A stretch of DNA of 33,353 bases from Deltaproteobacteria bacterium (GCA_029939635.1 JAOZSN010000007.1:1-33353); one strand, 5' to 3'; shown: positions 8,978 through 20,118, counted from the first letter of the stretch. Notes: a model not told the origin generated them from the letters alone. Made by a program: numbers and translations.

Positions 8978-10297
8978 TTACTTCTCACTATCAATTTCAG
9001 TGGGGCAACGACCAGGCATGGTGGCCTTTTTGTACACCTTTATGGCGCAGTAGTTACCACACATGGAGCAGGCGTCGCCCTTATAGGAATTACCTAGTTC
9101 ACGGTAATGGGCTGCCTTGACTGGATCAATGGACTGATCGATCTGCCCCTTCCAGTCCAACTTATTACGACATTTAGCCATGGCAAGATCCTTATCCATG
9201 GCACCAGGGACGCCCTTGACGAGATCAGCTGCATGGGCCGCGATACGCGAGGCAATGACGCCCTCATGAACATCATCTGCACTGGGCAACTTCAAATGCT
9301 CTGCCGGCGTAACATAACAAAGATAATCAGCACCGGCCGCAGCAGCAATGGCACCACCAATGGCACCGGTGATATGGTCATATCCAGGTGCAATATCAGT
9401 CACCAGGGGGCCAAGGACATAAAACGGTGCCCCGTGACAGAGACGTTTCTGCAGTAACATGTTGGCCTGAATCTGATCCATAGGCATATGACCAGGACCC
9501 TCAACAATTACCTGTACCCCAGCATCCCAGGCACGCTGGGTCAGCTCACCAAGATGGATAAGCTCCTGAACCTGGCCACGATCAGTGGCGTCAGCAATGC
9601 AACCAGGCCGCAGACCATCACCTAAGCTAATGGTTACCTCATGCTCTTTTAGAATGGCCAGGATCTCATCATAATGCTCGAAAAAAGGATTTTCCTTTTT
9701 ATTATGGCTCATCCATTCAATAGTAAAGGATCCCCCCCGGCTAACCACACCCATGAGACGTTCATCATTTTTGACCTGGGCCAAGGCGCTACGTGTCAGG
9801 CCGCAGTGAATGGTCATAAAATCGACGCCATCCCGGGCCTGCTCTTCGATACAGGAACGCATCTGCTCCCAGGTAACCTCACCAATGAGCTTGTTCTCCT
9901 TCTCCACCACATCAGCAACAATCTGGTAAACTGGTACTGTACCTAATGGAATAGGGCAGTTCTCCAGGATACCACGCCGCACATCGTTGATGTTTTCACC
10001 CATGCTGAGATCCATAACCGTATCTGCACCAGCATTAAGACAGACTTCTAGCTTTTCCAGCTCCTGCTTGGCCTCGGGTAAATCTCGGGAAGCACCGATA
10101 TTGGCATTAACCTTGGTGGACAACCCCTTCCCCACCGCCATGACATTTGCAAAATCATGGTGAATATTTTTGGGAATGGCAATGGTGCCATTGGCCACAC
10201 CGGCCATAAGTACTTCAGGGCTTATCCCCTCACGACGAGCGCAAGCCTCAAAGATAGGGGTTATGGTGCCATTAATGGCATCTTCACGAATTGACAT
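8978..10297 (-). CDS. thiC: Phosphomethylpyrimidine synthase (short form)
   Basis: 439 aa. ANVMAVGKGLSTKVNANIGAS...DTVMDLSMG...EGPGHMPMDQIQANM...C-terminal CSMCGNYCAIK cluster motif. Confidence 0.97.
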   Translation of the reverse strand: MSIREDAINGTITPIFEACARREGISPEVLMAGVANGTIAIPKNIHHDFANVMAVGKGLSTKVNANIGASRDLPEAKQELEKLEVCLNAGADTVMDLSMGENINDVRRGILENCPIPLGTVPVYQIVADVVEKENKLIGEVTWEQMRSCIEEQARDGVDFMTIHCGLTRSALAQVKNDERLMGVVSRGGSFTIEWMSHNKKENPFFEHYDEILAILKEHEVTISLGDGLRPGCIADATDRGQVQELIHLGELTQRAWDAGVQVIVEGPGHMPMDQIQANMLLQKRLCHGAPFYVLGPLVTDIAPGYDHITGAIGGAIAAAAGADYLCYVTPAEHLKLPSADDVHEGVIASRIAAHAADLVKGVPGAMDKDLAMAKCRNKLDWKGQIDQSIDPVKAAHYRELGNSYKGDACSMCGNYCAIKVYKKATMPGRCPTEIDSEK

Positions 10298-10546
10298 TAT
10301 CTATTCTCCACGATTTATTTCTACGCAGCTCACCGCTACAAAAAACGACATAACCGCAACAGATTCGGCTTAATTATACAATTTTAAAACCCACCACCAT
10401 ACCAGTGGCTCTGGGAAAATGTCAACGGGAATCACTAGGCAAATTATGGGGAGTAGCGCTGAGCAACGGGCCGATAACCCAGACTGGCCATGGGCAGACC
10501 CAGACAGATGAAGAGAAGGAAGGAGAGAGCAGGAATACGAGAAAAA

Positions 10547-10945
10547 TCAGGCACCAACTAAACTACGAATCTTGGCAGTTAATTCACCAAGATTAAATGG
10601 TTTGACAATACTCTCGACAAACCCATAGGGCTCTGGCTGCTGAATAACCGGATCATTACTGTCGCCACTGGCAGCGATCATCACCACATCAGGATATTTC
10701 TGGATAATCGCCAGGGCTGCTTCCTGGCCACCCATACCATTACGCACAGTGAGATCCATAATAACTGCATCAAATTTACCACCCTCTTCCCGGCGATTAG
10801 AATAGGCCTCAATGGCCTCTTCGCCACAGGTGGTAGTAGTAACATTATAACCCAGGTAGCTTAACGAATCCTCAAGGAGCTGACGAATGGTGGCCTCATC
10901 ATCCATAACCAGGACATATCGATCAGTAACTTTAATATCTTCCAA
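10547..10945 (-). CDS. Stand-alone response regulator receiver domain protein
   Basis: 132 aa. YVLVMDDEATIRQLL...DAVIMDLTVRNGMGG...GFVESIVKPFNLGELTAKI (acidic pair, phospho-Asp, Lys). Confidence 0.9.
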   Translation of the reverse strand: MEDIKVTDRYVLVMDDEATIRQLLEDSLSYLGYNVTTTTCGEEAIEAYSNRREEGGKFDAVIMDLTVRNGMGGQEAALAIIQKYPDVVMIAASGDSNDPVIQQPEPYGFVESIVKPFNLGELTAKIRSLVGA

Positions 10946-11190
10946 AATCTACTCCCTACACTTAGTTTTGTCCCCCAGGACGACGTGGTATACGAAAACA
11001 AATTATCTAAATAAATAATGGGTTTGTCAACATGATCTTCTGCTATTTTCTCGCTTGACACCATTTTTTTTATGCTTATTTTTTCTCGCCGTATCTATTT
11101 AACACAAATTATTAGTGATAGCTTGGTGGGAAAAATAACGACCAAACCCACCAGAATAACTAGCAAATAATTACCTTGGAAGGAACATCA

Positions 11191-13056
11191 ATGAGCGAAG
11201 TACAGGCAGAAACCAAAGAATTTAAATCGGAAGTTAAACAGCTTCTTGATATTGTTATTCACTCCCTCTATACCGAAAAAGAAGTATTCCTGCGAGAGCT
11301 GGTATCTAATAGTGCCGATGCCCTGGAAAAATTTCGCCACCAGCAATTATTGGATGGTGAGGTCTTTGATAAGGACGCCCCTTTAGAGATCAACATCAGC
11401 TTTGATGAAGAAGCCCACACCCTGACCATTACTGACACTGGCGTTGGTATGACCAAGGATGAACTAGAAAAAAATCTGGGCACCATTGCTCATTCTGGCT
11501 CAGGCACCTTTCTAACTGAGCTGGCTGATGCCGCCCAAAAAGACGTCAACCTTATTGGCCAGTTTGGTGTTGGTTTCTATGCTGCCTTCATGGTGGCCGA
11601 CAAGGTAACGGTGCAGTCGCGCTCCTTTCAGCCAGATGCCGAAGGATATCAGTGGGAGTCTACTGCCGACGGGAGCTACACCCTGTCAGCCTGCTCAGGC
11701 CTGCATCGCGGCACTAAGATCGTTTTGGAACTCATGGAGGATGCCCATAATTATGCATCTGAATATGATATCAAGCGGATCATCACCCAATACTCCAATT
11801 TTGTTTCTTTCCCTATTAAAATTAAGGGAGATGAGGTCAATACAGTTCAGGCTCTCTGGTCCAAATCAAAATCTGATATTAAAGATGAGGAGTACAACGA
11901 ATTTTTCAAGTTTATCGCCAATGCCAGTGATGACCCGCTCTGTCACCTCCACTTCTCTGCTGATGCGCCCCTTGCCATTAAGTCCCTGGTTTATGTTCCC
12001 AAGGATAATTTTGAGGAGATGGGTTTTGGCCGCATGGAGCCTGGTGTCAGTCTCTACTGCCAGAAAATCCTAATCGAGCAGCAGAGCAAAGAGATCCTGC
12101 CCGAATGGATGCGTTTTGTCAAAGGTGTCATTGACAGTGAAGATCTACCCTTGAATATTTCGCGCCAGGCCTTGCAAGACAGTGCCCTGGTAGCCAAAAT
12201 TAATAAAATTATCACCAGCCGGTTCCTTAAATACCTGGCAGAACTGGCCAAAAAAGAACCCGAGACCTACGAAAAAATCTGGAAAACCTTTGGTATTTTC
12301 CTCAAAGAAGGTGCCACCAGTGACTTTATGCACCGTGATGCCATTGCAAAACTGCTCCGTTTTGAATCATCCAAATCAGAGCCAGGCAAACAAATTTCCC
12401 TGGCCGAGTATGTTGAACGCATGGCTGAGGATCAAAAGGATATTTATTATATTAATGGTCCCAACCGTGATGCCATTGAGGCTGGCCCCTATTTAGAGGC
12501 CTTCAAAAAGGGTGATATTGAGGTGCTCTATACCATGGAGCCCATTGACGATTTTGTCTTCAGTCATCTTGGTGAGTTTGACGATAAAAAAATGGTCTCT
12601 GCCGATCGTGCTGATCTTGAGCTGCCTGAGAAGGAGAGTGATGAAAGTACTGAGGAGGGGGAAAAAACTGAGGCCATGGAATCTGCGGTGGCCGACTCCC
12701 TGATTAAATGGATGAAAGAGACTTTAGGTGACAAGGTAAAAGACGTCCTGGCATCTCACCGCCTGGTGGACAGCCCAGCCATCATCGTTAACCCTGACGG
12801 TATGTTCACCTCCTCCATGGAGCGCATTATGAATGCCACCAATCAGGAACACCAAATCTCTACCAAGAACATGGAGATTAACACCAGCCATGCCCTTATT
12901 AAAGATCTTGCCACCATGCGCACCAAGGATGAGTCCTTTGCCGCCAGTGTGGTGGGACAAATTCATGATAATGCCATGATCCAGGCTGGTCTGCTGGTTG
13001 AACCACGTACTATGGTGGATCGCAGCTATGCAATTATGCAGCGGGCGTTGAAATAG
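11191..13056 (+). CDS. htpG: Molecular chaperone HtpG (Hsp90)
   Basis: ETKEFKSEVKQLLDIVIHSLYTEKEVFLRELVSNSADALEK...; start chosen at 11191 after GGAAGGAA rather than 11176. Confidence 0.97.
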   Translation: MSEVQAETKEFKSEVKQLLDIVIHSLYTEKEVFLRELVSNSADALEKFRHQQLLDGEVFDKDAPLEINISFDEEAHTLTITDTGVGMTKDELEKNLGTIAHSGSGTFLTELADAAQKDVNLIGQFGVGFYAAFMVADKVTVQSRSFQPDAEGYQWESTADGSYTLSACSGLHRGTKIVLELMEDAHNYASEYDIKRIITQYSNFVSFPIKIKGDEVNTVQALWSKSKSDIKDEEYNEFFKFIANASDDPLCHLHFSADAPLAIKSLVYVPKDNFEEMGFGRMEPGVSLYCQKILIEQQSKEILPEWMRFVKGVIDSEDLPLNISRQALQDSALVAKINKIITSRFLKYLAELAKKEPETYEKIWKTFGIFLKEGATSDFMHRDAIAKLLRFESSKSEPGKQISLAEYVERMAEDQKDIYYINGPNRDAIEAGPYLEAFKKGDIEVLYTMEPIDDFVFSHLGEFDDKKMVSADRADLELPEKESDESTEEGEKTEAMESAVADSLIKWMKETLGDKVKDVLASHRLVDSPAIIVNPDGMFTSSMERIMNATNQEHQISTKNMEINTSHALIKDLATMRTKDESFAASVVGQIHDNAMIQAGLLVEPRTMVDRSYAIMQRALK

Positions 13057-13065
13057 AAAACGACA

Positions 13066-13160
13066 GTTACCGGTTTCCGGTTGACAGTTGCCGGTTTATG
13101 GATGTTATCTAAATAGATAGCTTTTCCTTGAACCGTAAACTGTAACCGGAAACCGTAATG
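13066..13160. repeat. Inverted-repeat element built from short CCGGTTT/CAGTT words; right arm overlaps the start codon of the next gene
   Basis: Left arm gttaccggtttccggttgacagttgccggttt; right arm aaccgtaaactgtaaccggaaaccgtaatg; 12-nt exact core cggtttccggtt (13071-13082) / aaccggaaaccg (13144-13155). Confidence 0.75.
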
Positions 13161-14027
13161 ACTGACGCCGCCCTACTTCTCCCCCTCTGGTCAATGCCAC
13201 TGATCAGCTTTGTCATCTCTTTTTTTACCTCCATGGCCGGGGTGTCAGGGGCCTTTCTGTTGCTGCCGTTTCAGGTTTCGATTCTCGGCTTCTCCTCACC
13301 CTCAGTATCTGCCACCAATTTCCTCTACAATATCATTGGTTGCCCTGGTGGTATCTCCAGCTACCATAAACAAGGCAGAATGATCTGGCCCTTGGCCTGG
13401 CTTATTGCCCTGACCACCCTGCCTGGTATTCTCATCGGCTATTATATCCGTCTGCGCTTTCTACCAGATCCAGCCACCTTCAAACTCTTTGTGGGCTGCG
13501 TACTCCTCTATCTTGGCAGCCGTCTCCTTAAGACCGCTCGCCAGCAACCAGGTCAACACCATGCTCCTGCTACAGACTATAGCATCAATAACATCTATCG
13601 TGAGGCCAGCTCCCTCACCTACACCTTTCAGGGCAACGATATCAGGGTAAACATAGTACTATTAGGGGGATACAGCCTGTTCATCGGCATTATTGGCGGT
13701 ATTTACGGTATTGGTGGCGGTGCCCTTATTATGCCATTCTGTGTTTCCATCTTAGGCATGCCAGTCTACACCGTAGCCGGGGCCACCCTCTTTGCCACCT
13801 TCATCGCCTCCATTTGTGGGGTTGCTGTCTACAGCTGGCTCCCCATCTATAACGGTCTCACCGCCCCACCAAACTGGCAGCTTGGCATTCTCTTAGGAAT
13901 TGGTGGTCTGCTCGGCATGAACCTTGGCGCCCGCCTGCAAAAACACGTGCCAGAAAAACGTATCAAACTGCTGCTGGCCATCATCATTTTGCTGGTGGCT
14001 ATCCGCTATGTAACAGCAGGCTTGTAA
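13158..14027 (+). CDS. TauE/SafE family sulfite exporter-like permease
   Basis: 289 aa. GVSGAFLLLPFQVSILGFSSPSVSATNFLYNI...GGIYGIGGGALIMPFCVSILGMPVYTVAGATLFATF. Confidence 0.85.
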   Translation: MTDAALLLPLWSMPLISFVISFFTSMAGVSGAFLLLPFQVSILGFSSPSVSATNFLYNIIGCPGGISSYHKQGRMIWPLAWLIALTTLPGILIGYYIRLRFLPDPATFKLFVGCVLLYLGSRLLKTARQQPGQHHAPATDYSINNIYREASSLTYTFQGNDIRVNIVLLGGYSLFIGIIGGIYGIGGGALIMPFCVSILGMPVYTVAGATLFATFIASICGVAVYSWLPIYNGLTAPPNWQLGILLGIGGLLGMNLGARLQKHVPEKRIKLLLAIIILLVAIRYVTAGL

Positions 14028-14046
14028 TTACCTGGGAAATGGAGCC

Positions 14047-14508
14047 ATGGACACAACACGTCGAGAATTTTTTAAACGCGGCAAAACCGAGATCCGGCCT
14101 CCCTGGGCATTGAAATCAGAGCTTTTCTTTGCCGCCTGTACTCGCTGTCATGACTGCATCCCCGCCTGCCCTAACCATATTATCTCCACGGATAAATTCA
14201 ACTACCCTCTCCTTGATTTCGGCAAAGGGGAGTGTACCTTCTGCGGGAAATGCCTCACAGCCTGTACACCCCAGGCCCTTTTGTCAGCGGAAAAGCCTTG
14301 GGACTATATTGCCGTAATTAAGGAAAGCTGTCTGGCTCTGCATGGCACTCTCTGTCGTCTCTGCGGCGATGAATGTGAGTCCCGTGCTATTTCCTTTCCT
14401 CCCCAACTGGCAGGCTTTGGCCCGCCGGTCATCTCTGCTTCCACCTGCACTGGTTGTGGAGCCTGCCTACGCCAATGTCCTACCCAGGCCATCTCCCTAA
14501 AAAGATAA
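14047..14508 (+). CDS. napF: NapF-like ferredoxin-type protein
   Basis: 153 aa, several CxxCxxCxxxC clusters, RREFFKRGKTEIRPPWAL N-terminus, first gene of nap order FDAGHBC. Confidence 0.9.
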   Translation: MDTTRREFFKRGKTEIRPPWALKSELFFAACTRCHDCIPACPNHIISTDKFNYPLLDFGKGECTFCGKCLTACTPQALLSAEKPWDYIAVIKESCLALHGTLCRLCGDECESRAISFPPQLAGFGPPVISASTCTGCGACLRQCPTQAISLKR

Positions 14509-14656
14509 TAGTTACTATTACTTCTTTTTTTGATAAAATTTATCTCGTTTGATTTTTGCCTCAGAAATCCATACAATAGATGGCACTATGTAATAGCGGT
14601 ATCAAACGAACAGGCGCAGCCGCTCTCTAACAAACAATCTACCAAAGGATGAACAG

Positions 14657-14893
14657 ATGAATATTGCTGGAGTTGTTGTGCATGCCCGACCTGAGGATGC
14701 TGCTCTGATTCAGGCTGAAATCTCCACCATGCCAGGTGCGGAGATCCATGGTGTCAAAGAGAATGGCCGTATAGTGGTCACCGTTGAGGATGAGGATTAC
14801 AAAAAAACCAGTGATGCGGTGTTGAACCTGCACCAGATTAAGGGGGTGCTGTCTGCCACCCTGGTATACCAACACTGCGAAGAAGATTCGTAA
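14657..14893 (+). CDS. napD: NapD chaperone for NapA maturation
   Basis: 78 aa. MNIAGVVVHARPEDAALIQAEISTMPGAEIHGV...GRIVVTVED. Confidence 0.93.
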   Translation: MNIAGVVVHARPEDAALIQAEISTMPGAEIHGVKENGRIVVTVEDEDYKKTSDAVLNLHQIKGVLSATLVYQHCEEDS

Positions 14894-14945
14894 CGACAGT
14901 TTCCAGTTAGATGGTCACAGATAAAAACAAAGCAAGGAGAAAAGT

Positions 14946-17462
14946 ATGAAGCTATCCAGGCGTAAATTCATCAAGGCCAATGCCGTTGCTGCTACTGCGG
15001 TGGCTGCCGGTATGTCCATTCCCAAGGCCGAGGCGTTAGCCAAAGAGGGGGATCTGGATATTCGCTGGGACAAGGCCCCCTGCCGTTTCTGCGGCACGGG
15101 TTGTTCTGTGCTGGTAGGCACCAAGAATGGCCGCATGGTGGCCAGCCAGGGTGACCCCGATGCCCCGGTTAATCGTGGACTGAACTGTATTAAGGGCTAT
15201 TTTCTTTCCAAGATTATGTATGGCAGGGATCGCCTGAAGACCCCAATGCTACGCAAGAGAAACGGCAAGTATGATAAAGAGGGTGAATTTACCCCAGTGA
15301 GCTGGGATGAGGCCTTTGATATTATGGCCGTTAAATTTAAAGAAGCCATCAAGAAAAAAGGGCCGACGTCAGTGGGTATGTTTGGCTCCGGCCAATGGAC
15401 GATCTTTGAGGGCTATGCCGCCTCTAAGCTCATAAAGGGAGGTTTTCGCTCCAATAATCTTGACCCTAATGCCCGCCACTGTATGGCCTCGGCCGTGGCT
15501 GGTTTTATCCGTACCTTTGGCTCAGATGAGCCCATGGGCTGTTATGATGACCTGGAATATGCCGATGGCTTTGTGCTCTGGGGTTCCAATATGGCTGAGA
15601 TGCACCCCATTCTCTGGTCACGCCTCACCGACCGCCGCCTCACTGCTCCCCATGTCAAGGTGGCAGTACTCTCCACCTTTGAAAACAGGGGCTATGAATT
15701 AGCTGATCTCACCCTAACCTTCAAGCCCCAGACCGATCTTTACATCCTCAACTTCATTGCCAACTATATTGTCCAGAACAATGCGGTCAATGAGGACTTT
15801 GTTGCCAAGCATGCCACCTTCAAGCAGGGCAACACCGACATCGGTTATGGCCTGCGCCCCACGGATCCCCGCGAAAAGGCTGCCAAGAACGCCAAAAAGG
15901 CTGGCGGCAGCAAGGATATCACCTTTGCTGAGTATAAAAAATTCATCTCGCAATTCACCTTGGAAAAAACATCCAAGGAAACAGGTGTGCCAGAGGCAAA
16001 TCTTGTGGAGTTGGCCAAGATGTACGCTGACCCCAAACGCAAAATTGTCTCCTACTGGACCATGGGCTTTAACCAGCATACCCGTGGCACCTGGGCCAAT
16101 AACCTGATCTACAATATCCACCTGCTCACCGGTAAGATCTCTGAGCCTGGCAATGGCCCCTTTTCCTTAACCGGCCAGCCTTCTGCCTGTGGTACTGCCC
16201 GCGAGGTTGGCACCTTTGCCCATCGCCTCCCTGCTGACCTGGTGGTCAAAAAAGAGGCCCACCGAACCTTTACTGAAAAAATCTGGAAACTGCCCAAGGG
16301 TACCCTGAACGGTAAGGTTGGCTATCATGCTGTCCTGCAAAACAGAATGCTTAAGGATGGCAAGCTCAATGCCTACTGGGTGATGTGTAATAATAATATG
16401 CAGGCCGGGCCCAATTTTAACGATGAGGCCTACCCCGGCTATCGCAACCCAGAAAACTTCATTGTTGTCACCGATCCCTACCCTACTGTCACAGCCATGG
16501 CCGCTGATCTCATGCTACCCACCGCCATGTGGGCAGAAAAAGAAGGTGCCTACGGTAATGCTGAACGGCGTTCTCAGTTCTGGCGGCAACAGGTTAAACC
16601 CCCAGGAGAGGCCAAGAGTGACCTCTGGCAGCTGGTGGAATTCTCCAAACGGTTCAAAGTTGAAGAGGTATGGCCAGAGGATCTTATTGCCCAAAAACCA
16701 GAGTATCGTGGCAAAACTCTGTACGACATCCTCTTTGCCAATGGCCAGATCGATAAATTTCCCAAACAAAAGGTTACCGATGCCGTCGGCAATGTCTATG
16801 ACAGCGACGAGATGGATCATTTCGGTTATTACCTGCAAAAAGGCATCTACGAGGAGTACCGCCTCTTTGGCCTACAAGGCCCCAAAAAAGGCCATGAGTT
16901 AGGCAGCTTTGATGATTACCACAAATCCCGCGGCCTGCGCTGGCCAGTTGTTGATGGCAAAGAAACCCTATGGCGCTACCGGGAAGGCTATGATCCCCAT
17001 GTGGCCAAGGGCAGCGGTATCCAGTTCTACGGCAATAAGGATAATAAGGCCCGTATCTTTGCCCTGCCCTATGAACCGCCTGCAGAAATGCCAGATAAAG
17101 AATATGACCTGTGGCTCTGTACCGGGCGTGTCTTGGAGCATTGGCATACCGGTTCCATGACCCAGCGTGTCCCAGAGCTGTATCGTGCCGTGCCCAATGC
17201 AGTCTTATTCATGAACCCTGAGGATGCCAAATCTCGCGGCCTGCGGCGTGGTATGACAGCCAAGATCTCCACCAGACGGGGAATGATTGAGGCCTCCATA
17301 GAAACCAGAGGGCGAAACAGAATGCCCAAAGGTATGGTCTTCCTGCCATTTTTTGATGCCAGGAGGCTGGCAAATAAGCTTACTCTTGATGCCACCTGCC
17401 CCATTTCCAAGGAGACGGATTATAAGAAATGCGCGGTTAAGGTTGAACGGACTAAGGCATAA
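14946..17462 (+). CDS. napA: Periplasmic nitrate reductase catalytic subunit NapA
   Basis: 838 aa, Tat signal [32 protein letters not shown] 4Fe-4S motif, [15 protein letters not shown] Mo-ligand region. Confidence 0.97.
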   Translation: MKLSRRKFIKANAVAATAVAAGMSIPKAEALAKEGDLDIRWDKAPCRFCGTGCSVLVGTKNGRMVASQGDPDAPVNRGLNCIKGYFLSKIMYGRDRLKTPMLRKRNGKYDKEGEFTPVSWDEAFDIMAVKFKEAIKKKGPTSVGMFGSGQWTIFEGYAASKLIKGGFRSNNLDPNARHCMASAVAGFIRTFGSDEPMGCYDDLEYADGFVLWGSNMAEMHPILWSRLTDRRLTAPHVKVAVLSTFENRGYELADLTLTFKPQTDLYILNFIANYIVQNNAVNEDFVAKHATFKQGNTDIGYGLRPTDPREKAAKNAKKAGGSKDITFAEYKKFISQFTLEKTSKETGVPEANLVELAKMYADPKRKIVSYWTMGFNQHTRGTWANNLIYNIHLLTGKISEPGNGPFSLTGQPSACGTAREVGTFAHRLPADLVVKKEAHRTFTEKIWKLPKGTLNGKVGYHAVLQNRMLKDGKLNAYWVMCNNNMQAGPNFNDEAYPGYRNPENFIVVTDPYPTVTAMAADLMLPTAMWAEKEGAYGNAERRSQFWRQQVKPPGEAKSDLWQLVEFSKRFKVEEVWPEDLIAQKPEYRGKTLYDILFANGQIDKFPKQKVTDAVGNVYDSDEMDHFGYYLQKGIYEEYRLFGLQGPKKGHELGSFDDYHKSRGLRWPVVDGKETLWRYREGYDPHVAKGSGIQFYGNKDNKARIFALPYEPPAEMPDKEYDLWLCTGRVLEHWHTGSMTQRVPELYRAVPNAVLFMNPEDAKSRGLRRGMTAKISTRRGMIEASIETRGRNRMPKGMVFLPFFDARRLANKLTLDATCPISKETDYKKCAVKVERTKA

Positions 17463-17473
17463 GGGGAGATACC

Positions 17474-18244
17474 GTGAAACAAGCTAACAACCCCACAAAA
17501 CCAGAAATAAGCAGCCGCAGGCAATTTTTGGCCAGCAGTGCCACAGCTGCCTGCGGGGTTGCCCTTTTTGGTCTTGGAGGCTGTGTGGGCAGTGATGAGA
17601 GTGGTGTCATGCTCAGACCACCGGGCGCCTCAAAAGAATTTCTGTCCGCCTGCATCCGCTGCGGCCAATGCGTCCGAGCCTGTCCGTACAACACCCTTAA
17701 ACTTGTCTCTCTTTTTGGTAAAGGTGGTACCGGCTCCCCCCATTATGAACCACGGCAGATACCATGCGAAATGTGTGAGAATTTACCCTGTATCAAGGCA
17801 TGTCCTACAGGGGCGCTAGACCCGGAACTGACCGATGTCAATAAGGCCAAGATGGGGATCGCGGTGCTGGTGGATCAAGAGACCTGCCTCAACTATCTTG
17901 GCCTGCGCTGCGGTGTCTGTTACCGCGCCTGCCCAAGTATTGATAAGGCCATTACCCTTGATGCCCAGCATAACCAGCGCAGTGGCAAACACACCCTGTT
18001 TTTGCCAAAAGTTCATTCTGACCATTGTACTGGTTGCGGCAAATGTGAAAAATCTTGTGTGCTGGAAACCCCAGCCATCAAGGTATTACCACGTGACCTG
18101 GCCAAGGGTGAACTGGGGCATCATTACCGGCTCGGTTGGGAGGAAAAGCAGAAGAAAGGCAAAAGTCTTATTCCAGAGGCCTTGGATTTACCAGACCGCA
18201 TGCCTGAATTTTCGCCCCTTTCCCATGATGAGGTGAAACCATGA
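17474..18244 (+). CDS. napG: Ferredoxin-type protein NapG
   Basis: 256 aa, GTG start, Tat-type signal [21 protein letters not shown], four Cys clusters, between napA and napH. Confidence 0.93.
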   Translation: MKQANNPTKPEISSRRQFLASSATAACGVALFGLGGCVGSDESGVMLRPPGASKEFLSACIRCGQCVRACPYNTLKLVSLFGKGGTGSPHYEPRQIPCEMCENLPCIKACPTGALDPELTDVNKAKMGIAVLVDQETCLNYLGLRCGVCYRACPSIDKAITLDAQHNQRSGKHTLFLPKVHSDHCTGCGKCEKSCVLETPAIKVLPRDLAKGELGHHYRLGWEEKQKKGKSLIPEALDLPDRMPEFSPLSHDEVKP

Positions 18245-19017
18245 AATGGCTCATTTTACGAAGGATAAGTCAACTGACCATTCTCACCTTGTTTTTACTA
18301 GGACCACTGGCAGGAATCTGGATTGTCCGTGGTAATCTTGCCGGATCAATGACCCTTGGAGTTCTTCCCCTCACCGATCCTCTGGCCTTATTGCAGACTA
18401 TGGTGGCTGGGCATACACCTGCCACAACAGCTCTTTTCGGTGCCCTGATTGTCATGGCGCTCTATCTGTTTGTAGGAGGCCGGGTTTTCTGTGCCTGGAT
18501 CTGTCCAGTTAATATTATTACGGATAGTGGTGAGTGGCTTAACAAACGCCTTGGTTTCAAACATGCAGGGTCTACAGGCCCTGGCTTACGATACTGGCTC
18601 CTGGCCATGGTAATTGTCCTGGCAGGCCTCACCGGCATGGCAACCTGGGAAACAGTCAACCCCACCAATGTTATGGCTCGCTCGTTGATTTTTGCCAGTA
18701 GTGGAGCTATCTGGATGGCAGCGTTCCTGTTTATCATGGCGCTGCTCATCAAGGGGGGCTGGTGCCGCATCTGTCCCACTGGTGCCCTATACTCATTACT
18801 TGGCTATGCCAGCCTGCTCAAGGTCAGTGCCACCAATAGAGAGAACTGTGATAACTGCAAGGCCTGCTATCAGGTATGCCCTGAACCCCAGGTTTTGGTG
18901 GATCCTCTCAAAACAACAACTATATCCCCTGTTATTCGTTCCGGCCAATGCACCAACTGCGGACGCTGTATTGATGTCTGTGGTCAGGATGTATTCCGCT
19001 TCGCTAGCAGGTTTTAA
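18241..19017 (+). CDS. napH: Quinol dehydrogenase membrane component NapH
   Basis: 258 aa. [22 protein letters not shown]...[17 protein letters not shown]...; 4 bp overlap with napG. Confidence 0.93.
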   Translation: MKWLILRRISQLTILTLFLLGPLAGIWIVRGNLAGSMTLGVLPLTDPLALLQTMVAGHTPATTALFGALIVMALYLFVGGRVFCAWICPVNIITDSGEWLNKRLGFKHAGSTGPGLRYWLLAMVIVLAGLTGMATWETVNPTNVMARSLIFASSGAIWMAAFLFIMALLIKGGWCRICPTGALYSLLGYASLLKVSATNRENCDNCKACYQVCPEPQVLVDPLKTTTISPVIRSGQCTNCGRCIDVCGQDVFRFASRF

Positions 19018-19031
19018 AAGGAGTTTAAAAA

Positions 19032-19460
19032 ATGAAAAAAGTACTTCTTATTCTTGCCCTAAGCTGTATTGCAATGCCATTACACGCGGAAGAGGTAAAA
19101 TCATTGCGAGGCACCAGAGATCTTGATGCCTGCTCTGAACCACCGCAAATCAATCGCCTCATTGCAGATGACCGCCCTATTCCCCGTGATTTTGTCCAAC
19201 AGCCTCCCCTCATCCCCCATAAGAAAGAGGGATACCGGATAGACAAAAATTATAATAAATGTCTCAGCTGTCATAGCTGGGCCAATTATAAACAGGCCAA
19301 GGCCACCAAGGTACCCCCCACCCATTTCCAGGATCGGGAAATGAAAGAACGGGCTAACCTTTCACCCAGTCGCTATTTCTGTACCCAGTGCCATGTTCCC
19401 CAGACGGATGTCAGACCCTTGGTTGATAATGAATTTGAACCTGTCAAAGCGCTGCGCTAA
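19032..19460 (+). CDS. napB: Diheme cytochrome c subunit NapB
   Basis: 142 aa, signal peptide, two CXXCH motifs (CLSCH, CTQCH), ...PPLIPHKKEGYRI. Confidence 0.93.
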   Translation: MKKVLLILALSCIAMPLHAEEVKSLRGTRDLDACSEPPQINRLIADDRPIPRDFVQQPPLIPHKKEGYRIDKNYNKCLSCHSWANYKQAKATKVPPTHFQDREMKERANLSPSRYFCTQCHVPQTDVRPLVDNEFEPVKALR

Positions 19461-19478
19461 CATAAGGAGCAATACGCA

Positions 19479-20054
19479 ATGAGCAATAGAAATAAAGCAT
19501 CAGGCTTCAAATGGGCAACGTTCCTCCTGGGTGGTATAGTTGGAATTGTGCTCCTTGCAGTCTTTCTTGGAGAACTCCATTATTCCGCCTCGGAAAAATT
19601 TTGCATCTCCTGCCATGAGATGGAAGATAATGTCTATATGGAATACAAGGATACAGCCCATTACATGAATAAATCCGGTGTACGGGCCACCTGTACTGAC
19701 TGCCACCTGTCCAATAATTTAGTGGAAAAGGTGGGTCGCAAGGTAAAGGCCGTCAATGAGGTTATCCAGCATTTCAGTGGTACCATCGATACCAGAGAAA
19801 AATTTATCGACCATCGCCTGAAACTGGCCGAACGGGTCTGGGCTGAAATGAAGGCCACTGACTCCCGGGAATGCCGTTCCTGCCATACAGAAGAAAATAT
19901 GGACTACACCAAGCAGTCCAGCCGGGCCATGGCCCAGCATCTTCAAGGTGAAGCAGAGAATAAAACCTGTATTGACTGTCATAAGGGCTTGGCCCATAGG
20001 CTACCCGATATGCATACCATTGACCCTTCAGCGGTTATTAGCGTAACTGAATAG
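19479..20054 (+). CDS. napC: NapC/NirT family tetraheme cytochrome c
   Basis: 191 aa, N-terminal TM, four CXXCH motifs (CISCH, CTDCH, CRSCH, CIDCH). Confidence 0.93.
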   Translation: MSNRNKASGFKWATFLLGGIVGIVLLAVFLGELHYSASEKFCISCHEMEDNVYMEYKDTAHYMNKSGVRATCTDCHLSNNLVEKVGRKVKAVNEVIQHFSGTIDTREKFIDHRLKLAERVWAEMKATDSRECRSCHTEENMDYTKQSSRAMAQHLQGEAENKTCIDCHKGLAHRLPDMHTIDPSAVISVTE

Positions 20055-20057
20055 TAC

Positions 20058-20110
20058 CTATTAAAGGTTGTCTTGAAAAACTAGATATTTTTCAAGACAA
20101 CCTTTAATAG
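20058..20110. repeat. Perfect 23-bp inverted repeat with 7-nt loop directly after napC
   Basis: ctattaaaggttgtcttgaaaaa-ctagata-tttttcaagacaacctttaatag. Confidence 0.9.
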
Positions 20111-20118
20111 TATAAACA

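Noticed and set aside
10298-10546. Possible TPP riboswitch upstream of thiC
   Set aside because: Searched the minus strand for CTGAGA and the ACCC...GAACCTGATC...GG core and did not find it; thiC here appears to lack a recognisable THI box.
11125-11155. Hairpin ggtggg...cccacc in the htpG leader as an RNA thermometer
   Set aside because: The stem is only ~7 bp and does not pair with the Shine-Dalgarno sequence near 11177-11184.
14520-14560. FNR/Crp-like site (ttgataaaatttatc) upstream of napD
   Set aside because: Half-sites and spacing do not fit TTGAT-N4-ATCAA well; AT-rich region makes chance matches likely.
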